Source: Pestalotiopsis fici W106-1
Lineage: Eukaryota; Ascomycota; Sordariomycetes; Amphisphaeriales; Sporocadaceae
Length of the DNA stretch: 64,000 bases
Assembly: GCF_000516985.1 (NCBI RefSeq)
Contig: NW_006917094.1
Coordinates: 2,976,001 to 3,040,000, forward strand
Direction: 5' to 3'
A program made the translations under genes and the position numbers. Positions 46,718-58,400 of this stretch are shown here, one piece after another (position 1 is the first letter of the stretch; each line of letters starts with the position of its first letter). A model generated the notes under the pieces. That model saw only the letters and a list, made by a program, of their open reading frames with translations, did not search any database and had not been told where the DNA came from.

Positions 46718-49700
46718 TTTGACGGAATTGAGCAAAAGATGGCGGGGAGAGGTGAAAACGCGAAGCTGCTAAGGTCGCGCGGAGGCGTAGCAGGGGAAAC
46801 CGAGGGGTGGGCGTTGGAATTCGCCTCGAGGTTGTGGTAGTTGTCCCAGCTTGAAAGCGGTCGCGATATGTCAGATTGAATGAGATTTGGAGACCTAAAG
46901 TAGGTAGGCGCAGGCTTGGTGTCCCGCCCTTGGTTCGGGTCTTGTCTTGGGCGGCCAACGGCTGACGGCGCGCGTGCGGAGGGGGTTGATTATGTCAAAA
47001 ACTCTCTTTTGGTTTTTCTCTCCTCCTTCCTTCTCTCTTTCCCACCTTTGGAAAGTTTGAGCGGCAGAATCTGGCCAAGAAGTTTGGTTCGAAGGAGTGC
47101 TAATAGCAGCAAATAGTCTTGATGATAATAAGAATACCAATAGAAATAGGAGTTTTAAAGAAAAAGAAAAAAAATATGATAAAAATAATACAAAGGTGTA
47201 TATTATAATCAACACTGGCACGCGTTAAGAGGCGAATTGGCCAGTTAGTCGTGAGCAGAATGAATGTTTTGAAGGTTCAGAAATGTCCGAGGCCGGCTAG
47301 GCGAGTGAGCGTGTTTGAATTGGAAGAACTGCTCGAGGGGGGCTCAAGTAGTTGCTCTAGTAAAGGATGGGGCCAGGACATGAAACGGTCTGTTGGTGAT
47401 GCGACAAGAGGCGCGATATATGAATGAAATGCCAGCAGCGGGTGGTTGCGCAGAGCGTGCAGACGGTTGACAGGCAGGCAGGCAGGCACAGGGCAGTCGA
47501 AGGTAAGGTGTAGTAGAAGATGGTGTAGTAGGTAGGCGGGTGAGCTTAGCTGCGGTACGATGCGATGCGCCTCGAATGCAAAGGACGATGTGTGGTGACC
47601 GGGTATAGAGACACACACACGCACGCACACACTCAGACACACAGAAAGAGAGACTCAAAAGAGATGCGTATGTTAAAAAAGAGGTGTGTATAGTTTCTGC
47701 AATGTGTGTGTATGATGCACGAAAGATACAAGATACCGAATTGATGCTATGCTACACTTGCAGGGCGATGGGGCTGAATCTGGCGTGGGTGATGCTAATA
47801 ATAGACAAGATCGTGGGCAAAAGGGCGGACGCGGCACCTTTTAAACTTCTTTTTGGGTTGGAGACTCGAAGAAGCGGGACAAGAGGGAGAGCGAGGAGGG
47901 GAGGGGAGACTGACCAAAAAAAAAAAAAAAAAGTGAGCAGAGCAGAACAGCCAGCAACAGAGTGAGCAGGGTGTGTGCGTGCGGGTGGACGGGCGGGCTG
48001 CTCCAACTGCTTGCTCTGGGTACCTCGACTCGGCACTAGGCTTGTTAGCAGGTGGGAATCCCAGTCGCTTCGTCGAAACTTGAACGAAAGGGTTTGTGAC
48101 CGACCGCAACGAACCCCGTTCATTGACCTACGTTGATACATTGTAGCAGTGGTAATAACATGTTCTGTCAGCTAAAGTAAATGTAGCCTAGGTAATGGAA
48201 TCTAGGTATTTTAATTCCACTGTGTTATTGCGCATAGTAGTAGTAGTAGTAGGACACGATGCACACTTGCTGTCTTGTTGTTACCTGCATCTCATCACCC
48301 TCATAACCGGACTCCAACGATAAAAGTCCTAGATCTCTTGCGCCCTGGTCACGTAGCTGGCTAGGGGAGTTTCTATCCTCTGCATCTATTCGGTCCCGTT
48401 TACACTCTCAGCTCTGCTGTCTCCCCCTCTCAGAGAGTAATACGGGGAGAGAAGCAGGAAAAGACCACTCAGAGCCAAGCGAAAACATCTTCAATATCCT
48501 TCTGCTCTCTCCTGATGAATTTCAACAGACCAGTGAGAAGTCAAGCACCGCCCATGGACTCGAGACTCATTTGTCCAGGGGACCAAAAGGAAAAAGAAAA
48601 AAAGTGGATAGACAGTGGAGAAAACGGTTGCTCTGAGGTACTTAGCATATGACCAATTGCCTGACAAGTTACATATAGTCCCCGCTGGAGCTTCATAATC
48701 GTCCCTGTCCATTCATACATTGCCTAGGTACATGGTCCGTAGGGTTAAGTAGGTACGCAAGCTCATGTACCTCAAATGACCTGCTCGGCATGATACTTAG
48801 CAACTCCCAATTCGAGCCATGTCGTTATCTTTCATCCGAGATCACGACAAGAGACTGGCCATTTACCATCGGCGAGACAGCGAAAAACCAATTAAGTCGC
48901 AATCTTTTGTTCGCTCGTTTGTCCTTCTTCTCTCAGTGCTGTGCGTGGGTCACGAGTTCTGCTGCTTCAAGGGCAGTTCCACTGCGACGGCTTGGACGCG
49001 ACTAGTAGTTCAAGTACCTGGTAGTTGACGGGGCACCGACCAGCACTGACTGATTGCTGGGTCTGCTGCTTGCTTGCTGATGTCCGTGGTTCTCAAGCAC
49101 TTGCAGCAGCACCGTTGTTCCGGGATGAGATGTACTCCACCACCCACCGCTGGCCCCCCTTCAAATGGACTTCTCCATCTCATCAGTCTCTCTCCTTTGT
49201 AATGTTATGTGCTAGCTAGTAGGTAGCTCGTAGCCAGAGAAAGAATGCCCAATTTCGAGTAATTTTTGGATTGGTACGAGAGTTTCCTTGATTCATCCAA
49301 TACCTTCTACTCAACTAACGATTTTGACGCGAATGAAGCCACGGAGGTTGTCATGGTAGATTTCGGGGTAATCATAACGCTACATGCTAGGTAGGTAATG
49401 TATCATCCATGGTCTGTCTCTTGGGACCGCGGGCCAATTATCTGGCCATCGCATCGTGTCTGCTGCTTGCTCTGTTACACCCGGTCACCAGGACCGACAC
49501 GTTTGAGCTTTGTTCGTCGGGACGATCACAATCGACACACTGTATAGTCCTAGATTGCGACCGGCGACCAGCAACCAGCAACCTGTAACACGGCTTCAGA
49601 GGACAGTGTGTGTTCGACCTTTTCCCGGAAGGGCAGGACCCGATGCCGTTGGGGATTTTACCCGGGATAGAGTACCAGGGTGTTCCCTTTCTTTACTCTT

Positions 49701-50048
49701 TCTGGGCTCATGTCCCGTACCAACAAGCACTTGGCTAGGTGCACTAGCACACACCTCAATTCGAGTTCTCAGCCTTATCACTCCAATAGAAGCGCACACG
49801 TCCATTCCGTCAATGGACCCTGCAAATCATATGATGATGCCTTTCTACCCTTGGCGCGAATTGCGTACCTGTCTGGACCGCCGAATGGGATTGATGACCA
49901 TGAAGATCTACCCGTGCAGTTCGCTCAACACCCTTGTATCTGTCGTTGCTGAGATTACGTACGATTCTTCGGGCGGACAGGTGCGCTTCTGCGAACTTGG
50001 GTCAACCGGCTCGGTACCACTCCATGTACGTGAGCTAGCCCGTTGAAG

Positions 50049-50070
50049 TTTTTTTTTTTTTTTTTTTTTT
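50049..50070. repeat. Poly(T) tract, 22 nt
   Basis: Uninterrupted T run followed by a pyrimidine-rich stretch in the interval upstream of RLM1. Confidence 0.9.
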
Positions 50071-50441
50071 CCCTTCTCTCTGTTCCCTTTGCGTGCGTCA
50101 TGTCTGTCTGCTCAGGACGAGTACCGTACACCGACGAGGAGACGAGACGAGAAACAAGAGGTCGTCGTCCCTCTCATGCCCCGCTCACACCTCTTTCTCT
50201 TGTTCCCCTCCTTGAGCCGCAAGGCGCAGTTATCTTTAGAAATGCAACATGTTTCTCGAGTATTACTCCATTGACTGGCTGGCTGGCCTGGCGCGTTGCA
50301 CACTGCCGTTTTCAGCTGTTTACTTGCCTTCACTGCCCCGCTCCAGGACCAATCTGATGTCGCCTGTTCAATCGTCATCCAGCTGCTTGGGAATGCAATC
50401 CAGATCCGTCCCTGCCAAGTCCTACTCAATTCTCGTGCATA

Positions 50442-50468
<27 letters not shown>
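50442..50468. repeat. (TC)n microsatellite
   Basis: Uninterrupted TC/CT dinucleotide run of about 27 nt in non-coding DNA. Confidence 0.88.
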
Positions 50469-50476
<8 letters not shown>

Positions 50477-51557
50477 GCACGGCCAAGATAGCCGCCTACT
50501 ACCCAAAGACATACATGGAGATACAGCTGTGCTCACTACATTCTCGACAGGTCGATCATGCCGGCAATCGATCCGATGAGTGGGCTGCCAGTTGATGATC
50601 TTTCGGATGCTTCTAGTGTAGCATATAGAAATGCCGAATCGGCGTGATCGCCTCGCAACCGAGTCTTATTAATCCAATAATCGCAACCTTGACTTGACAG
50701 ACAAACATGGATTATCATGGGTATCTGGCTGGTGGGAACAGTATACCTTGTATATCTCAAGGCCAAAAGAGCGAGAGACCTTGCAATGAAATATCATCCC
50801 TACCTAGCTACTGTGTACGAATGAGCACATACAAGGAATCAACCCCTTGACCCTGTTGGCTCGACCTACGTATATTCATCCTGTGCGAAAATCTAGGCCG
50901 GGACGAAAGACCCCATCTAGTGGACTAAACTCCCTCGTTCATGGAAGAGCTGCTTGATACAACCACTTCTCTCCCGAAGTTGCAAGGGCAGAAATGGATC
51001 AACTTGTCTGCTAGAGACCCATCATTGAATCTTTCTCATTTGTTGCCCAACTCACAGACTAAGCGCCGTGGTGATTGGCCATGGAAAACTAAAATAACCT
51101 TAAACATCTGCTAGTCTCTCGACCGCTGCCAAGATATGATGGGTGTTTTCACATGCACGCATTCCACACTACTATGTATTTGTGTAGACGTTTATGGGAC
51201 CCCAGCGATACGTACCCTGCGTTTTTTGTCCTTCTTTCTCCTCCTTTGAAGACTATTTGGGTGTCCGATGATGCTGATGAGATGAACACATCATCGCCAG
51301 ATCCCATCCCCTGGACACCTCGTTGTCTTCTGTAGGTATGCTGCATGTTGTAAGCAGAGCAAGCAAACTATTAGTCCATTGAGGCTTGGACTGCCTCAAA
51401 AGACACGAGGAGTGGTTGGACAAATTGGAGAAAGCAGGCTGGGCAAAAAGAGAAGATGGGGTAAAGAGACTGGACTCCACGACGGGAAACCCTCTTGGAG
51501 GGATGGATGGAAACAACCGAGCCAAACAACGCGCAGGCCCCGGTCCAAGTCTGGTTG

Positions 51558-51577
51558 CTATTAATAGCTATTTATAG
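51558..51577. promoter_or_regulatory. Two abutting Rlm1/MEF2 consensus sites
   Basis: CTATTAATAG is followed directly by CTATTTATAG. Each fits CTA-W4-TAG exactly, the known target of Rlm1 and MEF2 MADS factors. They lie about 4.84 kb upstream of the RLM1 start codon and 3.9 kb from the TAF1 3' end. Function is inferred. Confidence 0.5.
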
Positions 51578-51838
51578 CACAGCTACCCTAACGTGCATAT
51601 GGGCCTATTGCAGTACATACCGAACAGGTAAAAGATGTCACATTTCTTGGTCCCGTTTCGGTCAATTAGCCCAGAATAATGACATGCCAAGGTGGGCAAA
51701 TTACCCTGTTTTTTTTTCTCTTTCCCGGCGGTGTGAGGGTAATATTGTGATGCCCGACTGACCATCAATCATCATCCTTGCATCTGATCAGTGATCACAT
51801 ATTCAATTCTTGTACGACTGTACCCATTCGACCGATCC

Positions 51839-51858
51839 TTTTTTTTTTTTTTTTTTTT
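51839..51858. repeat. Poly(T) tract, 20 nt
   Basis: Uninterrupted T run about 260 nt from the paired Rlm1 sites; it may help keep this DNA nucleosome-poor. Confidence 0.85.
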
Positions 51859-53089
51859 CATTGCCCATTTTGTCACGAGCAGTGATTATTTTGGATACCA
51901 CGAAACGTCGAACTTGAAAGAGGAAAGGAGAAACAGCACGGTACTGCTGCTGCTCGTACTACTATGTACAATATGTTTCCCGTTCATAGGTAGTCTGAGA
52001 GGACAATAGCAGATCAATCGAAGCCCATCATGTTTACATGGATCTGGCAAGCGCGACAACAGAACCAACGCTTATCGTGCAAAAAACTCCGGAAGCAACG
52101 TCTCATGCTACGTGCATGTAGGCATCTACATTATCCAAGACCAACATTTGATGAATCTGTGCTTCCTTGTCTCTCTCTATCTCACGCACATTGACCAGCA
52201 GTGAAATCGCGACCTGGAAATCAACCAACACACGTACGCACACATGAACACGCACACACCAAATGCTAAAGACGTCGGTGCCGAAAGAGACCATTATGGG
52301 ATGTATACATTTCTTACTCGTACATTGTCTTTCTTCTTTTTCTCGCCCTTCCCCCCTTTCGTCATATACTGCTCGCTCGTTCGCTCCCGTTTGCAAGCTT
52401 GAATCCCGCTTACATCCGTCCCTTGGCAGGCACATTGCGCTTTGCTTACGTTGCATATCGGCTTTCTCTCCTGTGTGCGGCAGCCCATGGTTGGCTCACA
52501 GACAAGCCCTTCCCCCTCTTGAACGTCTCTTCTCTTTTTTTCACCTCTTTCAGTCGTTCCGTCTTGCAAAAAAGTTGGAGCACCTTCCTCTTCGCGTCAC
52601 GCATGGCTTACAAGGCTTGCGCCAGAGTTCGCCGAGTGAGTACAGGCGCAGGGCAATAATCTGACAGTTTGCATTCAGGTCAGAGTGACAAAGATTCAGA
52701 GAAACCACGTCCCCTTGCCATTCATTCATTGACTGCAAAACCTCTTACCATCCTGGTAGGTCAGAGAATGAATAATGCTATGCGACACGGCGAAAGCGAT
52801 ACAAACAGACACTCCCCCTGGCACTGTCTAGTTGTCGCCAGGAACACAATAGAAGTTAGCCGCCAGCTGGGCAGTATACCTACATTATTTACATACATAC
52901 CTACCTTATTACCCAGCCCCGATCAATACTCGTAAGTACATAACATACGTGCAGCCGAGCAACGATACACACCAGGCCAATCACTTTGGTAACTTGACCC
53001 TTGTCTCCAAGACATGTATGTATAGTACTAGAGCAGCGGACCGCAAAACTGCGCCAGCCTGATGTGGGATCTCCCCCCTCCTCAAAGGG

Positions 53090-53113
53090 AAGAGAGAGAG
53101 AGAGAGAGAGAGA
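53090..53113. repeat. (AG)n microsatellite
   Basis: Dinucleotide AG run of about 24 nt in non-coding DNA. Confidence 0.88.
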
Positions 53114-55442
53114 AAGGTGCTGCGCATTTCTTGGCATCCACGGGACACGGTGGACGACGATATCGGGAAACCGAACCATCATTCGGGATGCTCAGTTGAC
53201 ATTCCTGGTAAAAGAACAAGCACAATTCTTTTTTTTTTCCTTTCTTTCATGGCGCCTTCCTTCGAATGGCTATGCGACTGAATGTTTGCAGACGACAACA
53301 CTATTTACGATTGCTTACAAGGACGCATCAGCTTCAAAGAATCACCGTGCAACCAACAAGGCCTTGATTGGTTCGGTCTACAGTGATGCGAATATGTTAG
53401 TATGCTGAAGAGAAGTTGGAGAGATTGAATGGTTGGTAGAACCAACAGGAGCCAAACAAGTTTCTGTCAACCACCGTCCTATCATTGAAGCAGCTAGGTA
53501 CTGCGTTCTATACACCGGGAATGGTGCAGAAAGTATATTTGAATGAATGTTCCACTTTGGTTATAGTACATGGATTGGTCTTGGCCAGTAACCCGCACCA
53601 TCTTCTTGTCGTCTATCAATACGTATCCATCATTGCAGTTAGGTATCGATGTCCCGCAAGCCCATGCATCCCTTCCCTTCCCTCTCTCTCCCCCCTCTAG
53701 CGATCCCCAAATGTCAGGTCCTTTTGCAGATTTCCTCCCAATCATGACTCGCCATGCCCGTGTGTTGTTGACGCAAGGTTCTGCAATTGCTTGCACACTC
53801 AATTGCTCGTCATCTTTGTCACCCAGAATTCCTGCAAGTACGGAATGGTACTCTTGCCAAAACCCACAAATCTCACTCTTCTCTCCCTCACCTGCACGTA
53901 CCTTGGTGGGTGCATCAAGTATTTGTGCGGCACGCAGCGCTCCCTCTATTCAGGATCAGGGCTGCTGCTGATGGCATCTACCTACATTACCTACTGCCCA
54001 AAATGTTGCTCCAATCCTGGCTGTGTTCGGCTGCAGGCTTCTACTGCTTCTTCTACCGCTTCTTCGTCATGGGTTTCCCAGATTCTTCCTCGGCTTGGCA
54101 GCGGTTGTCTCACCTTCCACGCACACATATGCAAGCCTCTTATTCCTTTCCAAATGTTTGGTCGCTCACTCAACCAAACTCGTACACACAAATCATGTCA
54201 TATCCATATTTGGGGTCCGAGAAGTCCCCTGCCTACATACACATCATTGAAATGCACGTCTGAACTGCATGAGACGAACCCTTCTCTTTCCCCCCCTGCC
54301 CCCCTTTCCTCCCCCAAAGAGCCGCCGGGGATGTGCAAACACACATTGCCATTGCAGGCATCATCTATAGTCAGTCCGTCTCCTCGGGCCTGCTGCCAGC
54401 CTCTACATGTAGGTTGAGTAGCGTCAAGATTGCTATGTTTAGCAACTTTCTGGCAGTTTGGGAAACCACTCCATGCCTACCCACACCAAGACAACCATGA
54501 TACCGCTGGGTCGGTCGGTAGTTGGCTTCTCATATCCACCACACAAACCCATGCCCCAGGCCTATTCCGTCTCCCCCCCCCCGACCAGACCTGGGAAATC
54601 CCGATTAGGACTTGGCCTGCTCACACCCAGTCTATTCTCCTCATCTTCCCTTTGTCAACCGCTCTTGTTACCCGTACTCTGTTTCTAGAAAAGGTCGTCA
54701 TCGCTAAACTGCACTGTGCTTTTGATCTGCAATGCAATGTATGGGCGGCAGGTAGGTCTCGGTTGTTGGAGGGCTATGATACGTTCCTGCCTAAGCGCCC
54801 GCGCGCAAACATATTCGGTAAGTCAAGAGCTGCGCCGAATGCTGCGGCTCGAAATCCCAAGGCTCTGGATATGTACGACCTCTCCTAGGCGACGGCCGGG
54901 TTACGTTGTGAGTGGAGGCTCGGGAGTAACATTCACAGTTTGTCTTTTGGCTAACTATCGCCAATGTCACAGTATGCGTTTTTGTAGTTTCCCAAGAATC
55001 AATTCATGAGCATTCACTATTGTGGAGATACTTGCTGAACTATGAAACCCCCATTGCTCTTGGGTCTCGTCACAACTCCCTTGCCCCCTTAGGTGTGAAC
55101 GCCATAGAAAATGCTCTCAAACTCGGTCGGAAGTCCCTCTTTCTCTCAAGTATTTGCATGGCTTGTACCATGATCACCAGACTGGACGTCTCTTACCGAG
55201 GGGTATCTAAAGGACCTGAAACTCCCTTTTTTGCCCAACTGGGCGCAAGAAAAAACCAAACCATGAACGCCTATGCTTGTGCGTATGCCATACTCCGTGG
55301 AAAATGCGTGTCATACTTTTCCCTTTCCCCTTCAAAAGAACCCCTCTTCCATAACTCTTCATTGTGAGAAGATGCTGTTTGATCAACTGGGATATGATGC
55401 AGTACTCGAGTTGCGAAAGGGTCATCTTTCTGGCCTCATCCT

Positions 55443-58400
55443 CTAGTCGTCGTCGTTTGCCGCACCCGGCGCGCTGAAGGAGCCGAAACCTCCAAGCTCA
55501 GCAGCATTATTATCCGTCGAGATTGTGCCATTGAGCAGTGGACATTTGCTGCAACCATGGATGTCAGTAAGGTGGCCCACTGTGCAAAAGGTTTCATCAA
55601 AGGAAGAGAAAGTAAATGCCCGCGCCCAAAAGACCCAAATAGGTTAACCCATGAAATCGCCGAAAAGCACGATAGAAAGAATTCTATCGACATGATAATC
55701 GCCGAAAGGCATGATAGAAAGAATTCTATCGACAGGATACAAAGCTTTGAAATAAACATGGTGAATGTAATCATGAAAGAAAGACAGAGAACCAGTGCAT
55801 GAATGTAACATGAATCGTGCATGGTCAATGACAGGTTGGGGGCAAGGCGCAACTATCGCTCCACCATGTACATGTTCGCAAATGTGGAATTTCTAGATGA
55901 GAAACTTCCTCATCTCTATGAAAGGGGTCAAGAAGCAGGGGTAGTAAGACAGTGGTAGGTATACCTCTTGTTGGTCTTGATGTGGCCGATCTGACCACAG
56001 TTTGCGCATTTGCGAGTCGTGCCGCCCGCCGTCTTATCGACAGGGCCAGACGCGCTCGGGGAGCCTGCAATGTTGGCTTGGGCATTTTTTCTCTTGCCTT
56101 TGCCCTGCTTTTCGCGTACTTGACGGCGATCGGCATTCTTTTCGAGCCGAGACAACTCTTGTTCGATCCTGTATGATTGTAAGTCGAGCGTTTCGCGTGG
56201 CTGGGGATCCAGTATGATGAGAACTTACAATCTACTTTGCAGCCGATCAGTATCGGCATCACCCGTGGGTTTGGCGGCGTAGATACTAGAGGCAGTGTTA
56301 GCAGATGCATTCCATTATGGTAATTTTGACGAAAATTGTCCTATGGTATCGAAATCAATGGCGACAACACGGGTTCAAAGTTCTTTCCACTTACTCTCTC
56401 TTGGCAGCGTCCAGTTCCCGACGTTGCTTGATGTAACTGCGAATCACCTGGGGGTCATCCAGAACCAAGGTCTCGGTATAGATGCTGCCATCTTCAGCCT
56501 TCTTCTTGCGCGTGATCTTCAGCTTGCGGCGGCCAGATCGACTATTTTGGCTGAAGCGACTCAATTGACTGCGACCATCATCGAGGTGGGCAGCAGACGT
56601 GTGGTCGGCAGATTTCTGTGGATTGAATCTGTCATCTTCGTTTGCAGTGTCCAGAACATCCGCATCCTCATGGGTCGTGGAGTCCGAGAGTGTCAGCTTC
56701 TGCCTTTCCCATATCTCCTTGATGGCTGCAGTGTACATCTCGTTTTGTTTCTTGACGTTGTAGGAGTGGCCACCATTCGCCTTACGTTCACGCTCAATGG
56801 CATCTGCACTTGTTGCAAGCGGACCCTGGACGGCATTGATGTACCCGCCCTTCATCGAAGTCTTGATGAAGCTGAAGCCGAGACCGTGACCAGTGGGATC
56901 ACCCTCGCCGTGAAGAGCAACCATGGCCTTGCTTTGACAAGCGTCGAGGAAGTTCTTGGTCAGTTCCCATGGAGCCAATTTGGCCACCAGGGGAATGTCA
57001 GTACCTAGCTCGTCGTCATCGTCAGCAAAACTAGGCGCCTTTGGATCGTAGCCTGCATTCTGCAATGTGGCCGAGCCGACCTGGGTAGCTTCAATGAGTA
57101 CCACATCTTCGGGCTTGATCTGCTGGCGAATCGTTCGCTCATCCATGGGCGCATCGCCCTCCTTATATTTCCACGTCTTTGACTCTTTATCATAGACGTA
57201 GAACTCTTTCATCTTTTGTCTGTCATTTGGGTCAATTTTGCCATGAGAATAGTAATCTCCTCCGGGCGGGTACCTATTTTGAGGGTCCACTTTATCAAAG
57301 ACATGCGAAGTGACTTCTCTAATATCGATATCCAGGGTTGGTCGATGCCTTGCCATACGGTCACAGATTGCCCTCATTCGCTTCTTGTTCGTGCTTGTAA
57401 TCATCCTGGCATGGGGGCCTGGAACCTCTTGAAACACGTTCTGCTGGCCTACCACTTGCACACTAAAGGCTTTTCTCAGATAGTAGTGTGGCGCATCCCT
57501 CGCAGTCATGCTGAAGCCGAGAATGAAATCATTATTTCGCTGTTCATGCTTGAACACTGGTGCGCGGAACAAGGCATTGTGGAGCGTAGGCACGACTTCC
57601 CCAATATCAACTGTTCCGAATATGGAAAAGGGCGACTTGTCTTCTGGCAGAAGTGTTTGTGTCTCACCCAGCTCCGCCTTTGGAAGCTTGTCTTCCTCGT
57701 CGCCGTCCTGTCGTCGGGTGTAGTTGATGATCCGGCTGCCCATGCCGAATTTATTCAGCAAGATAGGAGATTGCTCGCAGTACTCGAAGAGAACAATATT
57801 CGCATTGTCATTCAAGCTGAGATCCCTGCTGGTCTTGTACACTTCGGCAACAGGTTTACCCTTGAGCTCCTTGCGTTTGACCTTGGCAGGTTTCTTGAAC
57901 TTGATCTGATACTTGATGTACCGGGCAATGTCAAACTTGGGGCGGTGGTGCTCCCAAAACTCCACATTGAGTTTCGTTCGATAGAACGGGAAGGCGAGCT
58001 TCTGGGCAGGCATACTATGCTCCACATCCAGGTTAGACAGCGTAGCCCTGACCTTGCTCTTATGGTTGGCCTTGAGCGCTTCGTATGCTGCATCATTGGA
58101 GTGGTTGAAACGGCTCATAACATCGCGACCAAGCTGTCCATTTGCCATTCTTCTCATCTTTTCCTCAGTCCGGGCCTTCTTGGCAGGACGCTCCTGTTGC
58201 ATGTCTTCGATCAGGAGGTAGGGGTCGTTCTGGTCCAGCACGATACACTGAGCATTTCTTCTTGTACTTTCGAGAAAATTGGAAATGCCATGCGTTTCGT
58301 ACGCAGGTAAGCGGGGTAGACCTGGTTCATATCGACGCTTCTGCTTGGGTTGCGGCTTTCGATCCCCCAGGAACTCTCTCTCCCAATCATCCATGGGTTC

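Larger units (their letters stand above)
46718..55442. other. 8.7-kb gene-free interval upstream of RLM1
   Basis: Between the RLM1 start and the TAF1 3' end, both minus strand. The first 1.3 kb is purine-rich on the plus strand (thus pyrimidine-rich in the RLM1 sense), fitting a promoter and leader. The rest holds TC/AG microsatellites, several T/A tracts, many TAGGTAGG words and, at 53.5-54.9 kb, a pyrimidine-rich plus strand with long but featureless frames. No conserved protein is recognised. Large regulatory DNA or long non-coding transcripts are possible. Confidence 0.45.

Noticed and set aside
49510..50046. 178-codon plus-strand ORF upstream of RLM1
   Set aside because: No protein-like pattern or family resemblance; adjoins a T22 tract and microsatellites.
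53791..54417. 208-codon plus-strand ORF
   Set aside because: Three overlapping frames are open at once because the strand is poor in purines; Cys/Ser/Thr/Pro-rich composition, no domain, no conserved motif.
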